Assembly: GCF_900103135.1 (NCBI RefSeq)
Contig: NZ_FNGO01000010.1
Location: 34,111-98,110 of the forward strand
DNA: 64,000 bases
Reading direction: 5' to 3'
Source of the DNA: Halarsenatibacter silvermanii
GTDB taxonomy: Bacteria > Bacillota > Halanaerobiia > Halanaerobiales > Halarsenatibacteraceae
In this document: piece after piece, positions 10,343 to 21,772 of the stretch
Numbering within the stretch: the stretch's first letter is position 1
How the letters are laid out: each line of letters begins with the position of its first letter
Notes under the pieces: generated by a model
Told to the model about the DNA's origin: nothing
What the model saw: only the letters and a program-made list of their open reading frames with translations
Databases searched by the model: none
Program-made: the position numbers and the translations under genes

Positions 10343-10942
10343 ATGAAAACCTTCAAAAGAGAGACGTCTGAAACCGATATCGAGGTGAAGCTCGATATCT
10401 ATGGAGAAGGAAATACCAGAATCAATACCGGTATAGGTTTTTTTGACCATATGCTGGAATTATTCGGCAGGCATGGATTTATGGACCTGGAGGTAAAAGC
10501 GGACGGTGATCTCGAAGTTGATTACCATCATACAGTTGAAGATACTGGCATAGTTCTGGGTAGAGCCCTGAATGAATGTCTGGGCAGCAGGGGAGGCATA
10601 ACCCGTTATGGTGATGTCCTTTTGCCGATGGATGATGTACTGCTGCAGGCGGCCGTAGATCTGGGAGGGAGATCCTACTATCAGGGCAATATATCCGCTG
10701 ATAGGAAGGTGGTTAATGGTTTTCCGCTGGAACTGCTGGACGAGTTTTTTTGCAGTGTAACCGATCATGGATTTTTCAATCTTCACCTCCTGGTACGACG
10801 GACCGGGAATGCTCATCACCTGGCCGAAGCATGCTTTAAGGCGGCTGCCCGAGCTCTGGATAGTGCTTTAAAACATGAAAAGAGGCTGGATGAAACGCCG
10901 CTCTCGACCAAGGGGCAGCTGGAGGAGGGAAAAGACAATTAA
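10343..10942 (+). CDS. hisB: Imidazoleglycerol-phosphate dehydratase
   Basis: Manganese enzyme that dehydrates imidazoleglycerol phosphate to imidazole acetol phosphate. At 199 residues it is the monofunctional form without a histidinol-phosphatase domain. Metal-binding motifs FFDHMLELFGRHG and DYHHTVEDTGI are present, with a second set in HHLAEACFKAAARAL. The ATG at 10343 gives the normal family N-terminus (MKTFKRETSETDI); GGGAGGTG upstream is the ribosome site. Its last bases overlap the proposed ATT start of hisH. No histidinol-phosphatase or HisC gene is seen in the operon. Confidence 0.97.
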   Translation: MKTFKRETSETDIEVKLDIYGEGNTRINTGIGFFDHMLELFGRHGFMDLEVKADGDLEVDYHHTVEDTGIVLGRALNECLGSRGGITRYGDVLLPMDDVLLQAAVDLGGRSYYQGNISADRKVVNGFPLELLDEFFCSVTDHGFFNLHLLVRRTGNAHHLAEACFKAAARALDSALKHEKRLDETPLSTKGQLEEGKDN

Positions 10943-11579
10943 ATTCGGCATAATTGATTATGGAGCGGGAAATCTGGGCAATGTCCACCGGGCTTTAAAT
11001 GGGCTAGGAGTCGAGAATAGTGTCGTAGATTCCGCCATTGAGATAAAAGATGCTCAAGCGTTGATTTTGCCAGGTGTTGGCTCTTTTGCTGCAGGCATGG
11101 AGGGCCTTGAGAAAAGAGATCTTGTTGAGCCTCTTTGCTCTGAGCTGAAAAAGGGCAAACATCTTCTGGGTATATGTCTTGGAATGCAGCTTCTCTTTGA
11201 GAGCAGTGAGGAGGCGGAAGGAATTGCCGGCCTGGAGCTGCTGCCGGGAAAATCAAAGCTATTTCCCGTAGAAACAGTGGCTAAAGTGCCCCATATGGGC
11301 TGGAATGATCTCAAATTCGAGAAAAATACCGGGCTGATCAGTGGACTGGAGAATTTTTATTTTTATTTTGTACACAGCTATTACCTGCCTATCAGCAGTG
11401 TCATAAAGCAGCACAGACTTGCTGTCAGTAGGTACCGGGGAATTGAGTTTGTATCAGCAGTTAAAAAAGATAATATAACCGCGCTTCAGCCTCATCCTGA
11501 AAAAAGCGGCAGCATCGGGCTGAAATTCTTGCGCAATTTCGTAGAGGAGGTAAAAAATGAAAGTTATTCCCGCCGTTGA
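10938..11579 (+). CDS. hisH: Imidazole glycerol phosphate synthase amidotransferase subunit, apparent ATT start
   Basis: Glutaminase subunit that supplies ammonia to HisF. The class I amidotransferase has nucleophile Cys80 in GICLGMQ and the His of QPHPEKSG near the C-terminus; PGVGSF is the oxyanion strand. The normal family start MKFGIIDYGAGN aligns with an ATT codon at 10938, preceded after 8 bases by a perfect GGAGGAGGG ribosome site (10921-10929). The nearest in-frame ATGs (10890, 10875) would add a very basic, unrelated N-terminal extension read out of frame through hisB. I infer ATT initiation. The 3' end overlaps hisA by 23 bases. Confidence 0.93.
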   Translation: MKFGIIDYGAGNLGNVHRALNGLGVENSVVDSAIEIKDAQALILPGVGSFAAGMEGLEKRDLVEPLCSELKKGKHLLGICLGMQLLFESSEEAEGIAGLELLPGKSKLFPVETVAKVPHMGWNDLKFEKNTGLISGLENFYFYFVHSYYLPISSVIKQHRLAVSRYRGIEFVSAVKKDNITALQPHPEKSGSIGLKFLRNFVEEVKNESYSRR

Positions 11580-12270
11580 TATACTCGATGGAAAAGCAGT
11601 CAGTCTTTATCAGGGAGATTTTGACCGCCGGGAAGTGGAGAAAGATGATCCGCTGGCTATAGCCAAAAATTTCTGTGAACAGGGAGCAGATGAACTGCAT
11701 ATCGTTGATTTAGATGGAGCTCGAGAGGGTTATCCTGGCAACAAGGGATTGATAATGAATATACTGGAGGACCTTCCAGAAGTCAAAATTCAGGTTGGAG
11801 GAGGGATAAGAAGCATAAGCACCGCCCGAGAATATCTCCAGGCAGGTGCCGATGCTGTGATAATAGGTACTGCAGCCATCAAAAATCCCTACCTGATCGG
11901 CGAGATGATTCAGGAATTTGGAGGAGACAGAGTTATTGTTTCGCTTGATGCCGAAGAGGGCGAACTGGCCATTTCGGGCTGGGAGGAAAAATGTGGTGTC
12001 GGTATTAAAACTCAGCTGGCCAGAATAATAGAGCATGGTGTTGAAAGATTGATTTATACCGATATTGATAAGGATGGTACTCTGGAAGGCCCTGATATTC
12101 AGGAGATAAAATCGGTGGGCAGATATGAAATTGAGGTTACGGCTTCGGGGGGGATCTCTTCTCTTGAGGAGATCGAAAGACTGGCAGAACACGGTATAGA
12201 TAGGGCGATTGTGGGAACTGCTCTCTATAAAGAGAAGATAGAACCGGAAGACCTGTGGGATGATGAATAG
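11557..12270 (+). CDS. hisA: ProFAR isomerase HisA
   Basis: Isomerises the aminoaldose ProFAR to the aminoketose PRFAR. A (beta-alpha)8 barrel of 237 residues with catalytic Asp8 in PAVDILDG and the second acid in TDIDKDGT. The phosphate-binding repeats VGGGIRS and ASGGISS mark the two half-barrels. The ATG follows AGGAGGTAAAAA inside the hisH 3' end, so the genes are translationally coupled. Confidence 0.97.
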   Translation: MKVIPAVDILDGKAVSLYQGDFDRREVEKDDPLAIAKNFCEQGADELHIVDLDGAREGYPGNKGLIMNILEDLPEVKIQVGGGIRSISTAREYLQAGADAVIIGTAAIKNPYLIGEMIQEFGGDRVIVSLDAEEGELAISGWEEKCGVGIKTQLARIIEHGVERLIYTDIDKDGTLEGPDIQEIKSVGRYEIEVTASGGISSLEEIERLAEHGIDRAIVGTALYKEKIEPEDLWDDE

Positions 12271-12271
12271 T

Positions 12272-13048
12272 ATGCTGACCAAAAGATTAATTCCATGTCT
12301 CGATGTCAAAGCGGGAAGGGTTGTCAAGGGAGTACAGTTTGTCGATTTAAAGGATCAGGGAGATCCCGTCAAACTGGCTGCTCACTATAATGAGCAGGGT
12401 GCGGATGAGCTGGTCTTTCTGGATATTACTGCCAGCAAGCAGGAACGCGATATAATGAAGGATATAGTAAGGGAAACCGCCGAAAAATTATTTATACCTT
12501 TCACTGTGGGCGGCGGGATCAGAACTGTGGAAAAGATGAGGGAGCTTATAGCAGCTGGAGCCGACAAAGTATCGATAAATACGGCTGCGGTAGAAAATCC
12601 TGATTTGATCTCCTGGGGGGCTGAACTCCTGGGCAGTCAGGCAGTGGTGGTAGCCATCGATGCCCGCCGAGAAGAGGATGGCTGGCAGGTTTATATCAGA
12701 GGCGGCAGCGAACGCACAGACTGGAAGCTTGAGGATTGGGCGAAAGAAGTTGAAAATAGAGGAGCAGGGGAAATATTGCTGACCAGCATGGACCGGGATG
12801 GCACCCGTGATGGATATGATTTGGAGATGCTGGCCGAAGTTTCTGAAAATGTGTCTATTCCCGTGATAGCCAGCGGAGGAGCAGGTTCACCCCGGCATTT
12901 ATATGAAGCTTTTACCGAGGGCAGGGCCGATGCTGCTCTGGCGGCTTCCATCTGGCATCAGAATGATTATACTATTTCTGAGTGCAAGGAATATCTGGCT
13001 GAAAAAGGTGTTGCTGTACGGCCTATAAATGGTGATGAAAATGATTGA
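12272..13048 (+). CDS. hisF: Imidazole glycerol phosphate synthase cyclase subunit HisF
   Basis: Uses ammonia from HisH to convert PRFAR into imidazole glycerol phosphate and AICAR. (beta-alpha)8 barrel. Starting at 12272 places catalytic Asp11 in IPCLDVKAG and the second Asp in LTSMDRDGT at the usual places; the in-frame ATGs at 12260 and 12263 would add four or three residues. Phosphate-binding VGGGIRT and ASGGAGS are visible. The gene begins one base after the hisA stop, and its end overlaps hisIE. Confidence 0.97.
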   Translation: MLTKRLIPCLDVKAGRVVKGVQFVDLKDQGDPVKLAAHYNEQGADELVFLDITASKQERDIMKDIVRETAEKLFIPFTVGGGIRTVEKMRELIAAGADKVSINTAAVENPDLISWGAELLGSQAVVVAIDARREEDGWQVYIRGGSERTDWKLEDWAKEVENRGAGEILLTSMDRDGTRDGYDLEMLAEVSENVSIPVIASGGAGSPRHLYEAFTEGRADAALAASIWHQNDYTISECKEYLAEKGVAVRPINGDEND

Positions 13049-13727
13049 TAAAAACAATCAGTCAGAAAAAAACGACAGGAAAGATCCGGTCGAAATGATA
13101 GATTTTGACAGCCGGGGCCTGGCGCCGGCCATTGTTCAGGATATTCGCACGGGAGATGTGCTGATGCTGGCTTATATGAATGAGGAATCCCTGCGCAGAA
13201 CGATCGAAGATGGCAGAGCTCATTTTTTCAGCCGCTCCCGGCAGAAACTCTGGTTGAAGGGTGAGACTTCAGAAAACTATCAATATGTTCAAAGGATAAA
13301 ATATGATTGTGATGCTGATGCGCTGCTGCTGGAGGCAATACCGGCCGGCCCGGCCTGCCACACTGGTGAAGAAACATGTTTTTACCGGGAGCTCAGCGAG
13401 ACCTCCCACCATTTCGATGAAAAATCCGGTCGGAACAGGCTCGATTATTCGATTCTGGACGAGCTGAGGGAAATAATCACAAGCCGCGATGAAAAGCGTC
13501 CTGATGGCTCATATACGGTCGAACTGCTGGAGGCCGGTGATGAAGAAATGGCCAAAAAATTGGGCGAGGAAGGTGTTGAACTGGCTCTATCTGCTGTCCA
13601 AAACGAGGAGGAAGAGATCTATCGTGAGTCAGCCGATCTTATATATCATCTGCTGGTTATGCTGAATTCACAGGGCCTTTCACTGGCAGGTGTTCTGTCA
13701 GAATTGCGAGAGCGTTTCCGCCAGTGA
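13041..13727 (+). CDS. hisIE: Bifunctional phosphoribosyl-AMP cyclohydrolase / phosphoribosyl-ATP pyrophosphatase
   Basis: Catalyses steps 2 and 3 of histidine synthesis. The HisI half (about residues 20-115) carries [23 protein letters not shown], and the metal-binding DCDADALL and CHTGEETCF. The HisE half (about 130-225) carries [14 protein letters not shown] and [13 protein letters not shown] short polar linker joins them. Three in-frame ATGs (13029, 13035, 13041) are possible; 13041 is chosen for GGTGA five bases upstream. It is the last gene of the his operon. No clear terminator follows in the 64-base gap. Confidence 0.95.
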   Translation: MIDKNNQSEKNDRKDPVEMIDFDSRGLAPAIVQDIRTGDVLMLAYMNEESLRRTIEDGRAHFFSRSRQKLWLKGETSENYQYVQRIKYDCDADALLLEAIPAGPACHTGEETCFYRELSETSHHFDEKSGRNRLDYSILDELREIITSRDEKRPDGSYTVELLEAGDEEMAKKLGEEGVELALSAVQNEEEEIYRESADLIYHLLVMLNSQGLSLAGVLSELRERFRQ

Positions 13728-13806
13728 TAAAATGCGGGAGGATTGTCCTAATGAACCCAGAAATATAAACAGGGAAAGGTACATATTTTGATTGAGGGGT
13801 GGTAAT

Positions 13807-14226
13807 TTGCAGCTTTTTTCCTTTGACAGCGGAGTTTATTTGCTGGAAATTTTTGTTTTTAAACCCCTGAAAATAGAGGTGGGGGCGAGAGGCAAAGAGG
13901 TTTTTCGGTCGGGCTACTATTATTATTCTGGAACCGCCCAGAAAAATTTAAATGCCCGACTGGAAAGACATAAACAAAAATTTGTCAATAAGCACTGGCA
14001 TATAGATTATCTGCTGGAAAAAACAGTTCTTTATGACATTTATGCCTGGCAGGGATCTGCAGCCTTAGAATGTAAACTGGCCGAAGAACTTCTGGCGATC
14101 GAGAATGTTGAAATTTATAATTCTGGATTCGGCGCCAGCGACTGCAGCTGTGAAGCACATCTTCTCCATTCCAAGGAAAAGTTAAGCGAAGATACAATAG
14201 AGGAGCTGGTTGTCGATGAGGAATAA
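13807..14226 (+). CDS. DUF123 / GIY-YIG-like protein
   Basis: About 139 residues. The segments GVYLLEIFV, SGYYYYSGTAQKNLNARLERH and KHWHIDYLLE, and the cysteine pair in GASDCSCEAHLL, match the DUF123 family, which is related to GIY-YIG nucleases. The exact activity is unproven; archaeal and thermophile members are often fused to endonuclease III-type proteins. The TTG at 13807 is chosen because GAGGGGTGG lies 4 bases upstream, although the in-frame TTG at 13792 is possible. The stop overlaps the start of pcrA by 11 bases, which suggests coupling to DNA repair genes. Confidence 0.82.
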   Translation: MQLFSFDSGVYLLEIFVFKPLKIEVGARGKEVFRSGYYYYSGTAQKNLNARLERHKQKFVNKHWHIDYLLEKTVLYDIYAWQGSAALECKLAEELLAIENVEIYNSGFGASDCSCEAHLLHSKEKLSEDTIEELVVDEE

Positions 14227-16435
14227 AGACATATTAAAAGATCTCAATCCTGCACAAAAAAAAGCGGTCAGACATTTTCAGGGGCCGGCGCTCGTTCTGG
14301 CGGGCGCGGGAAGCGGCAAAACCCGGGTTTTGACCCACAGATTGGCTTACCTGATAGGAGAGTATGGGATCGATCCGGAAACGATTCTGGCCGTAACTTT
14401 TACAAATAAGGCAGCCGATGAGATGAAGGAGAGAGCTGCCTCACTTCTGGGTGCCAGACCAGAGAGCTGGGTGGGAACTTTTCATTCCTTTGCTGCCAGC
14501 ATACTCAGGAAAGAAGCCGAAAAAATTGGCTACAATTCGAATTATGTGATTTACGATACTGCCGACCAGAGGGCCCTGCTCAAGGAAATCCTATCTGATT
14601 TAAAAATAGATTCCAGCAGGGTCAAACCGTCCCTTCTTGCGGTTTTAATCAGCAATGCCAAAAGTGATCTGGTGCGTCCAGAAGATTATGAAGCCGGTGC
14701 TGAAGGCCGAGTAAAATCTCTCGTTCCAGAAGTTTATCGCGAATACGAAAAAAGAATGAGAGCCAGCAACGCACTGGATTTCGATGATCTGCTCATGAAA
14801 TGCTGTCAGCTCTTCGGCGACCATGAACGTGTGAAGAGTTATTATCAAAGAAAATATAGATTTTTGCTTATTGACGAGTATCAGGATGTCAATAACGCGC
14901 AGTACAGGCTGAGCCAGCATCTAACAGGAGAAGAGGAAAATATTTTTGCTGTCGGCGACCCTGATCAGAGTATATACGGTTTCAGAGGTGCCGACATCAG
15001 TAATATATTAAATTTTGAGCGCGATTATCCCCGCGCTGAAGTTATCAGGCTGGAACGAAATTATCGCTCCCAGCAGAAAATTTTGCAGGCAGCCCAAAGC
15101 GTCATCGAAAACAATATCAGCCGCAAAGAAAAGGACCTGTGGTCTGATCTGGGCAAAGGTGGTGATGTAGTGGTTGCCGAACTGGAATCAGGGAAGAGAG
15201 AAGCAAGGTATGTCGGAAAAGAAGTGGATAGATTAATCAAAAAAGATAATTTTGCTTACGGCGATATAGCTGTGCTTTACCGTACCAATTCTCAGTCTCG
15301 CAGCCTGGAGGATGTTTTTATGAAAAAGAACATTCCCTATCAGATTGTCGGAGGGTTAAAGTTTTACGAGCGGCGGGAAATTAAAGATATGCTTGCCTAT
15401 CTTCGCCTTGTTTATAATCCTCAGGATGAAGCCAGCCTGCTGCGGGTGATCAATACTCCCCGGCGCGGTATAGGCAGAAAAACTCAGGAAAGAGTCAAAA
15501 GCTTTGCCTCCGAACATAATATATCGGTTTTTGAAGCTATTTCCAAACCTGAAGTTATCCCCGGGCTTTCCACCACTTATGAGCGTCGGGTCAGAGAATT
15601 TGCCGAATTAATAGAGGAACTTCGCGCACGATATGAAGAAGGTACTGTTCTCGATCTGATGAGTGCTGTAATTCGCAGGACCGGATATAAGGACGATCTA
15701 CGGCAGAAGGATGATAAAGCGAGAGAGAGGATCGAAAATATCGGTGAGCTGCATAATCTTATCAGGGAGTATCTCCAGAAAAATAACGAGGGGGGCCTGG
15801 GTGATTTTTTGGAGGAGGTTAAGCTGCTGTCAGATATAGACAGGTGGGAGGACAGTACCGATCATGTAACATTGATGACCCTTCATTCTGCCAAAGGACT
15901 GGAATTTCCCGCGGTATTTATGGTAGGAATGGATGAGGGAATCTTTCCTCATGAAAACTGCCTGGAAGACAGTGATGAAGTCGAAGAGGAGAGAAGACTC
16001 TGTTATGTGGGCATGACCAGAGCTCAGCAGCAGCTCTATCTGACCAGGGCCAAAAAGCGCCGCCGATACGGCAGCCGCAAACGTTATGAACCATCTCGTT
16101 TTCTGTCGGAAATCGATGGTAATGTCACCACGCGTGAGATTCCGGGCGGCAGCAGAAAAGATTCTTTTGAAACTGGAACTGGCTGGAGTGATTCGCTGCA
16201 GAAGTCCGCTGATAAGGCTCTGGATAATCTTTTTACCGGTGGGGAAGATAAAAAAACATCAGAAGATACCTCATATCAGCCCGGGGAGATAGTACAGCAT
16301 TCTGAATTCGGTCAGGGAGAAGTGCTTAAAGTCAGCCGGAGCCGACAGTATGGCGAAAAGATAAAAGTTCGTTTTGCAGATGGCAATGAAAAAGAGCTGA
16401 TGGTGAGTTATGCGCCGCTGGAAAAGAAAAATTAG
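14216..16435 (+). CDS. pcrA: ATP-dependent DNA helicase PcrA (UvrD/Rep family)
   Basis: Superfamily 1A 3'-5' helicase for repair and plasmid or phage replication. About 739 residues. Walker A GAGSGKT lies at 30-36; motif Ia VTFTNKAADEMKER, motif II LLIDEYQDVN, motif III VGDPDQSIYGFRGAD, motif IV RLERNYRS and motif VI EEERRLCYVGMTRA are all present. The C-terminal PcrA-type RNA polymerase-binding domain (GEIVQHSEFGQGEVLKV) is intact. ATG 14216 follows AGGAG at 10 bases, inside the upstream gene. ligA follows after 24 bases, the common Firmicutes order pcrA-ligA. Confidence 0.98.
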   Translation: MRNKDILKDLNPAQKKAVRHFQGPALVLAGAGSGKTRVLTHRLAYLIGEYGIDPETILAVTFTNKAADEMKERAASLLGARPESWVGTFHSFAASILRKEAEKIGYNSNYVIYDTADQRALLKEILSDLKIDSSRVKPSLLAVLISNAKSDLVRPEDYEAGAEGRVKSLVPEVYREYEKRMRASNALDFDDLLMKCCQLFGDHERVKSYYQRKYRFLLIDEYQDVNNAQYRLSQHLTGEEENIFAVGDPDQSIYGFRGADISNILNFERDYPRAEVIRLERNYRSQQKILQAAQSVIENNISRKEKDLWSDLGKGGDVVVAELESGKREARYVGKEVDRLIKKDNFAYGDIAVLYRTNSQSRSLEDVFMKKNIPYQIVGGLKFYERREIKDMLAYLRLVYNPQDEASLLRVINTPRRGIGRKTQERVKSFASEHNISVFEAISKPEVIPGLSTTYERRVREFAELIEELRARYEEGTVLDLMSAVIRRTGYKDDLRQKDDKARERIENIGELHNLIREYLQKNNEGGLGDFLEEVKLLSDIDRWEDSTDHVTLMTLHSAKGLEFPAVFMVGMDEGIFPHENCLEDSDEVEEERRLCYVGMTRAQQQLYLTRAKKRRRYGSRKRYEPSRFLSEIDGNVTTREIPGGSRKDSFETGTGWSDSLQKSADKALDNLFTGGEDKKTSEDTSYQPGEIVQHSEFGQGEVLKVSRSRQYGEKIKVRFADGNEKELMVSYAPLEKKN

Positions 16436-16459
16436 GTTGCTGCTCAAGAGGTGAGTTAA

Positions 16460-18478
<2,019 letters not shown>

Positions 18479-18479
18479 T

Positions 18480-18770
18480 TTGATAGATCGAGATGATGTT
18501 GAAGACCTGGCCAGGCTGGCCAAGCTGGAACTTTCAGAGGCGGAAAAGGAACAATTTGCCGGCGAATTGAAGGACGTGGTTGATTATGTCAACAAGATAC
18601 TGGAAATCGACACCGAGGGTGTTAAGCCCACCTATTATCCCCAGCCCCGGGAGAATGTCGTGCGTGAAGATGAGGTGACCAATGAGGACAGAAGAGATGA
18701 AATGCTCGAAGAGGCCCCGGAAAAGACAGAAGGTCAGTTTCGGGTGCCGGGAATCGGCAAGCAGGATTAG
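18480..18770 (+). CDS. gatC: Glu-tRNA(Gln)/Asp-tRNA(Asn) amidotransferase subunit C
   Basis: Small stabilising subunit of the GatCAB complex, which amidates misacylated Glu-tRNA(Gln) and Asp-tRNA(Asn). The family pattern VEDLARLAKLELSEAEKEQF and the tail with EGQFRVPGIGKQD are clear. The TTG at 18480 is preferred over the GTG at 18471, because AAGGAGGG directly abuts the GTG but is about 9 bases from the TTG. gatA follows after 13 bases. Confidence 0.95.
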   Translation: MIDRDDVEDLARLAKLELSEAEKEQFAGELKDVVDYVNKILEIDTEGVKPTYYPQPRENVVREDEVTNEDRRDEMLEEAPEKTEGQFRVPGIGKQD

Positions 18771-18783
18771 GAGGTAGAAAATA

Positions 18784-20202
18784 ATGCAGGATATTATAAA
18801 ATTTAGTCTGGCAGAATTAATCGACAGGAGAGAAGAAGGAGAAATATCTCCCCGGGAGATAACTGAAGTTTATCGGGAAAGACTGGAAGAACTGGATGGT
18901 AAAATAGGCGCATTTGTAGATCTTAACGACGAAATCACACCGGCTGGAGAAGGTGAACTGGCCGGAATCCCGGTGGCTTTGAAAGATAATATGGCTACCA
19001 GCAATCTTTCCACAGGCTGCGCCTCTGAGATTCTGGAGGATTATCAACCTCCTTATGATGCAGCTGTAGTGGAAAAATTAAAAGAGGCAGGAGCCTTTCT
19101 CATCGGGAAAACCAACATGGATGAATTTGCTATGGGTTCGACGACTGAGTTTTCCGCCCAAAAAGTTACCAGAAACCCCTGGAATTTGGACCATGTTCCC
19201 GGCGGTTCCAGTGGAGGATCAGCAGCTGCCGTGGCAGCTGGATTTGTTCCCGCCGCCCTGGGATCAGACACGGGAGGTTCGATACGACAGCCTGCCGCAT
19301 TCAGCGGCGTTGTTGGTCTAAAACCCACTTATGGGCTGGTATCGAGATATGGACTTATAGCTTTTGCCTCATCTTTAGATCAAATCGGACCTCTGGCCAG
19401 AAATGTAGAAGATGCCGCTATCTTGCTTAATATCATATCCGGTCATGATAAAAGAGATTCTACTTCAGCAGATATAGATCATCCTGATTATCTGAAAAAT
19501 CTTGATAGAGGAGTTTCGAATTTTACGTTTGGCCTGCCCGAAGGTTATCTCGATCTCGATATTGATAACGACGTCAAACAGGCTGTACGGGACTCTATAA
19601 AAGCTCTGGAGAAAGCGGGGGCGGAAGTCATTGAGGTTGAGCTTCCTTCCCTCGATCAAATGCTGGCCGCATATTATGTGATCGCGCCTGCTGAAGCCAG
19701 CTCTAATTTGGCCCGTTATGATGGAGTACAGTACGGCAAGCGGCAGGAGGCGGAAGAACTGGAGGAAATGTATTTTGAGACACGCAGCTTGGGTTTTGGG
19801 CCTGAGGTAAAAAGAAGAATAATGCTGGGTACATACGCTCTCAGCGCCGGCTATCAGGACGACCTGTACAAACAAGCTCTTAAAGTTAGGACGATAATTA
19901 AAGAAGCCTATCAGGAAGTCTTCGAAAAAGTGGATATGCTGCTGACCCCAACAGCACCCACTCCTGCTTTTGCCGTGGGCGAGGAACAGGATCCTCTTGA
20001 TGTGTATTATACCGATGTTTTCACTGTGCCCTGCAACATAACTGGCTTTCCCGGTATTTCACTGCCGGCAGGCTTCAACGATGAAGGACTGCCGCTGGGA
20101 GTTCAGCTGATTTCCAGTTCTTTTAACGAGGTTGAGCTGCTGCAGGCAGCCAGCGGTTTAGAAAAACTCCTCGACACGCCCAGTCTCGCTAAATTAGACT
20201 AA
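18784..20202 (+). CDS. gatA: Glu-tRNA(Gln) amidotransferase subunit A
   Basis: Amidase-signature subunit that hydrolyses glutamine to feed ammonia to GatB. 472 residues. The catalytic Ser-cisSer-Lys triad is visible in PVALKDNM (Lys), GGSSGGSAAAV and GSDTGGSIRQPA. Followed after 18 bases by gatB in the conserved order gatC-A-B. The presence of GatCAB suggests that Gln-tRNA, and perhaps Asn-tRNA, is made by the indirect route. Confidence 0.98.
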   Translation: MQDIIKFSLAELIDRREEGEISPREITEVYRERLEELDGKIGAFVDLNDEITPAGEGELAGIPVALKDNMATSNLSTGCASEILEDYQPPYDAAVVEKLKEAGAFLIGKTNMDEFAMGSTTEFSAQKVTRNPWNLDHVPGGSSGGSAAAVAAGFVPAALGSDTGGSIRQPAAFSGVVGLKPTYGLVSRYGLIAFASSLDQIGPLARNVEDAAILLNIISGHDKRDSTSADIDHPDYLKNLDRGVSNFTFGLPEGYLDLDIDNDVKQAVRDSIKALEKAGAEVIEVELPSLDQMLAAYYVIAPAEASSNLARYDGVQYGKRQEAEELEEMYFETRSLGFGPEVKRRIMLGTYALSAGYQDDLYKQALKVRTIIKEAYQEVFEKVDMLLTPTAPTPAFAVGEEQDPLDVYYTDVFTVPCNITGFPGISLPAGFNDEGLPLGVQLISSSFNEVELLQAASGLEKLLDTPSLAKLD

Positions 20203-20220
20203 AAAGGAAAGGTGATAAGG

Positions 20221-21681
20221 ATGTTAGAGGATTTTCAAATAGTTATCGGGTTGGAAGTCCATGTACAGCTGCAGACCGAGACCAAGCTTTTCTGCGGCTG
20301 CAGCACAGAATTTGGCCGTCCGCCCAATGTCAACACCTGTCCGGTTTGTCAGGGCCTTCCGGGTACTCTGCCTGTGCTTAACGAAAGGGCTCTGGAATAT
20401 TCGCTTCTGGCAGCGAGAGCTCTCAACTGCAGCATAAATGAGTACAGCAAATTTGATCGAAAGAACTATTTTTATCCCGATCTGCCCAAAGGCTATCAAA
20501 TATCTCAATATGATCTGCCTCTGGGGTATGACGGGCATCTAACTATAGATATCGAAGAAGAGAGTGATATCTGCGAAAAAAAGATAGGTATCAATCGGGT
20601 TCATATGGAGGAGGATGCCGGGAAACTGGTTCATGGAGACAGACCGGGAAGCAAAAGTTACAGTTATGTCGATCTAAACCGGGCTGGCGTCCCCCTTATC
20701 GAAATTGTAAGCGAACCGGAGATGAACAGTCCGCGCGAGGCCCGACTTTATCTGGAAAGTTTAAAGCAGACAATAGCTTATCTCGGTGTCTCCGACTGCA
20801 ATATGGAAGAGGGTTCCCTGCGGTGTGATGCCAATATATCACTGCGTGACAGGGGAACTGAAAAATTCGGTATAAAAGCTGAGGTCAAGAATATGAACAG
20901 TTTCAGCGCCGTAGAGGAAGCACTATCCTATGAGGCCAAAAGACAGGCGGAGATTCTCTCTTCGGGCCATGAGGTTGTGCAGGAAACAAGAGCCTGGGAT
21001 GCTGACAGACAGCAGACCACTTCCATGCGAACTAAAGAGGAAGCAGAGGATTATCGCTATTTCCCCGAACCTGATTTGATGCCCCTTAAAATATCGGACA
21101 GCTGGATCGATGAGATCGATGAGAAAATGCCGGAACTTCCCCGTCAGCGGTGTCAGCGCTTTCAGGAGGAATACAACCTTCCCGCCTATGATGCTGAAGT
21201 TTTAACGGGTGAGAGGGAGTTTGCCGATCTTTTTGAAGCGGCTGCCGAAGAATATCATGATGCCAAAGAGGTCAGTAACTGGTTGATGGGAGAATACAGG
21301 CGGCTGCTCAATGAAAACAATCTCGTACCCGGAGAAGGTCAAATAAGCCCCGAATCTCTGGCGGAGCTGTTAAAGCTCGTAGATGATGAAGTTATAAGTT
21401 CAAATATGGGCAAAGAGGTATTTGAAGAGATGTTCGAGGAAGGCGGAGATCCGGGAGCTATCGTGGAAGAAAGAGGTTTGAAGCAGATAAGCGATGAGGA
21501 TCAGCTCGGTGAGATAGTGGCAGAAGTCCTGGAAGAAAATCCTGATGTGGTGGAGGATATTCTTGAGGGCAAGGACAAAGCCATCGGATATCTTGTTGGT
21601 CAGGTCATGCAGAAGACTCAGGGTAAAGCCAATCCTCAGATGGCCAAAAACATGCTGAGAGAGAAAATAGAAAACGAATAA
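20221..21681 (+). CDS. gatB: Glu-tRNA(Gln) amidotransferase subunit B
   Basis: Kinase and transamidase subunit that binds the misacylated tRNA. About 486 residues with VIGLEVHVQL at the N-terminus, the zinc-binding cysteines CGCSTEFG and CPVCQGLPG, the kinase core NRVHMEEDAGKLVH, and a C-terminal YqeY-like tail ending QGKANPQMAKNML. The ATG at 20221 is preferred, with AAGGAAAGGTG upstream; an in-frame GTG lies at 20212. A strong terminator follows 50 bases downstream. Confidence 0.98.
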   Translation: MLEDFQIVIGLEVHVQLQTETKLFCGCSTEFGRPPNVNTCPVCQGLPGTLPVLNERALEYSLLAARALNCSINEYSKFDRKNYFYPDLPKGYQISQYDLPLGYDGHLTIDIEEESDICEKKIGINRVHMEEDAGKLVHGDRPGSKSYSYVDLNRAGVPLIEIVSEPEMNSPREARLYLESLKQTIAYLGVSDCNMEEGSLRCDANISLRDRGTEKFGIKAEVKNMNSFSAVEEALSYEAKRQAEILSSGHEVVQETRAWDADRQQTTSMRTKEEAEDYRYFPEPDLMPLKISDSWIDEIDEKMPELPRQRCQRFQEEYNLPAYDAEVLTGEREFADLFEAAAEEYHDAKEVSNWLMGEYRRLLNENNLVPGEGQISPESLAELLKLVDDEVISSNMGKEVFEEMFEEGGDPGAIVEERGLKQISDEDQLGEIVAEVLEENPDVVEDILEGKDKAIGYLVGQVMQKTQGKANPQMAKNMLREKIENE

Positions 21682-21732
21682 ACTCAGCAGAACATTCCTC
21701 TTAAAAGTCATAGCGGAGTAATTTGCTCATAG

Positions 21733-21772
21733 GGCTGAGTCATTCCAGCGACTCAGCCTTCTTCGTTTTTTT
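21733..21772 (+). terminator. Intrinsic terminator of the pcrA-ligA-gatCAB unit, overlapping a convergent gene
   Basis: GGCTGAGTC (21733-21741) pairs with GACTCAGCC (21750-21758), and a run of seven T ends at about 21772. Hairpin and T run lie largely inside the 3' coding end of the opposing MATE gene, where they encode its Lys-rich tail. Confidence 0.85.
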
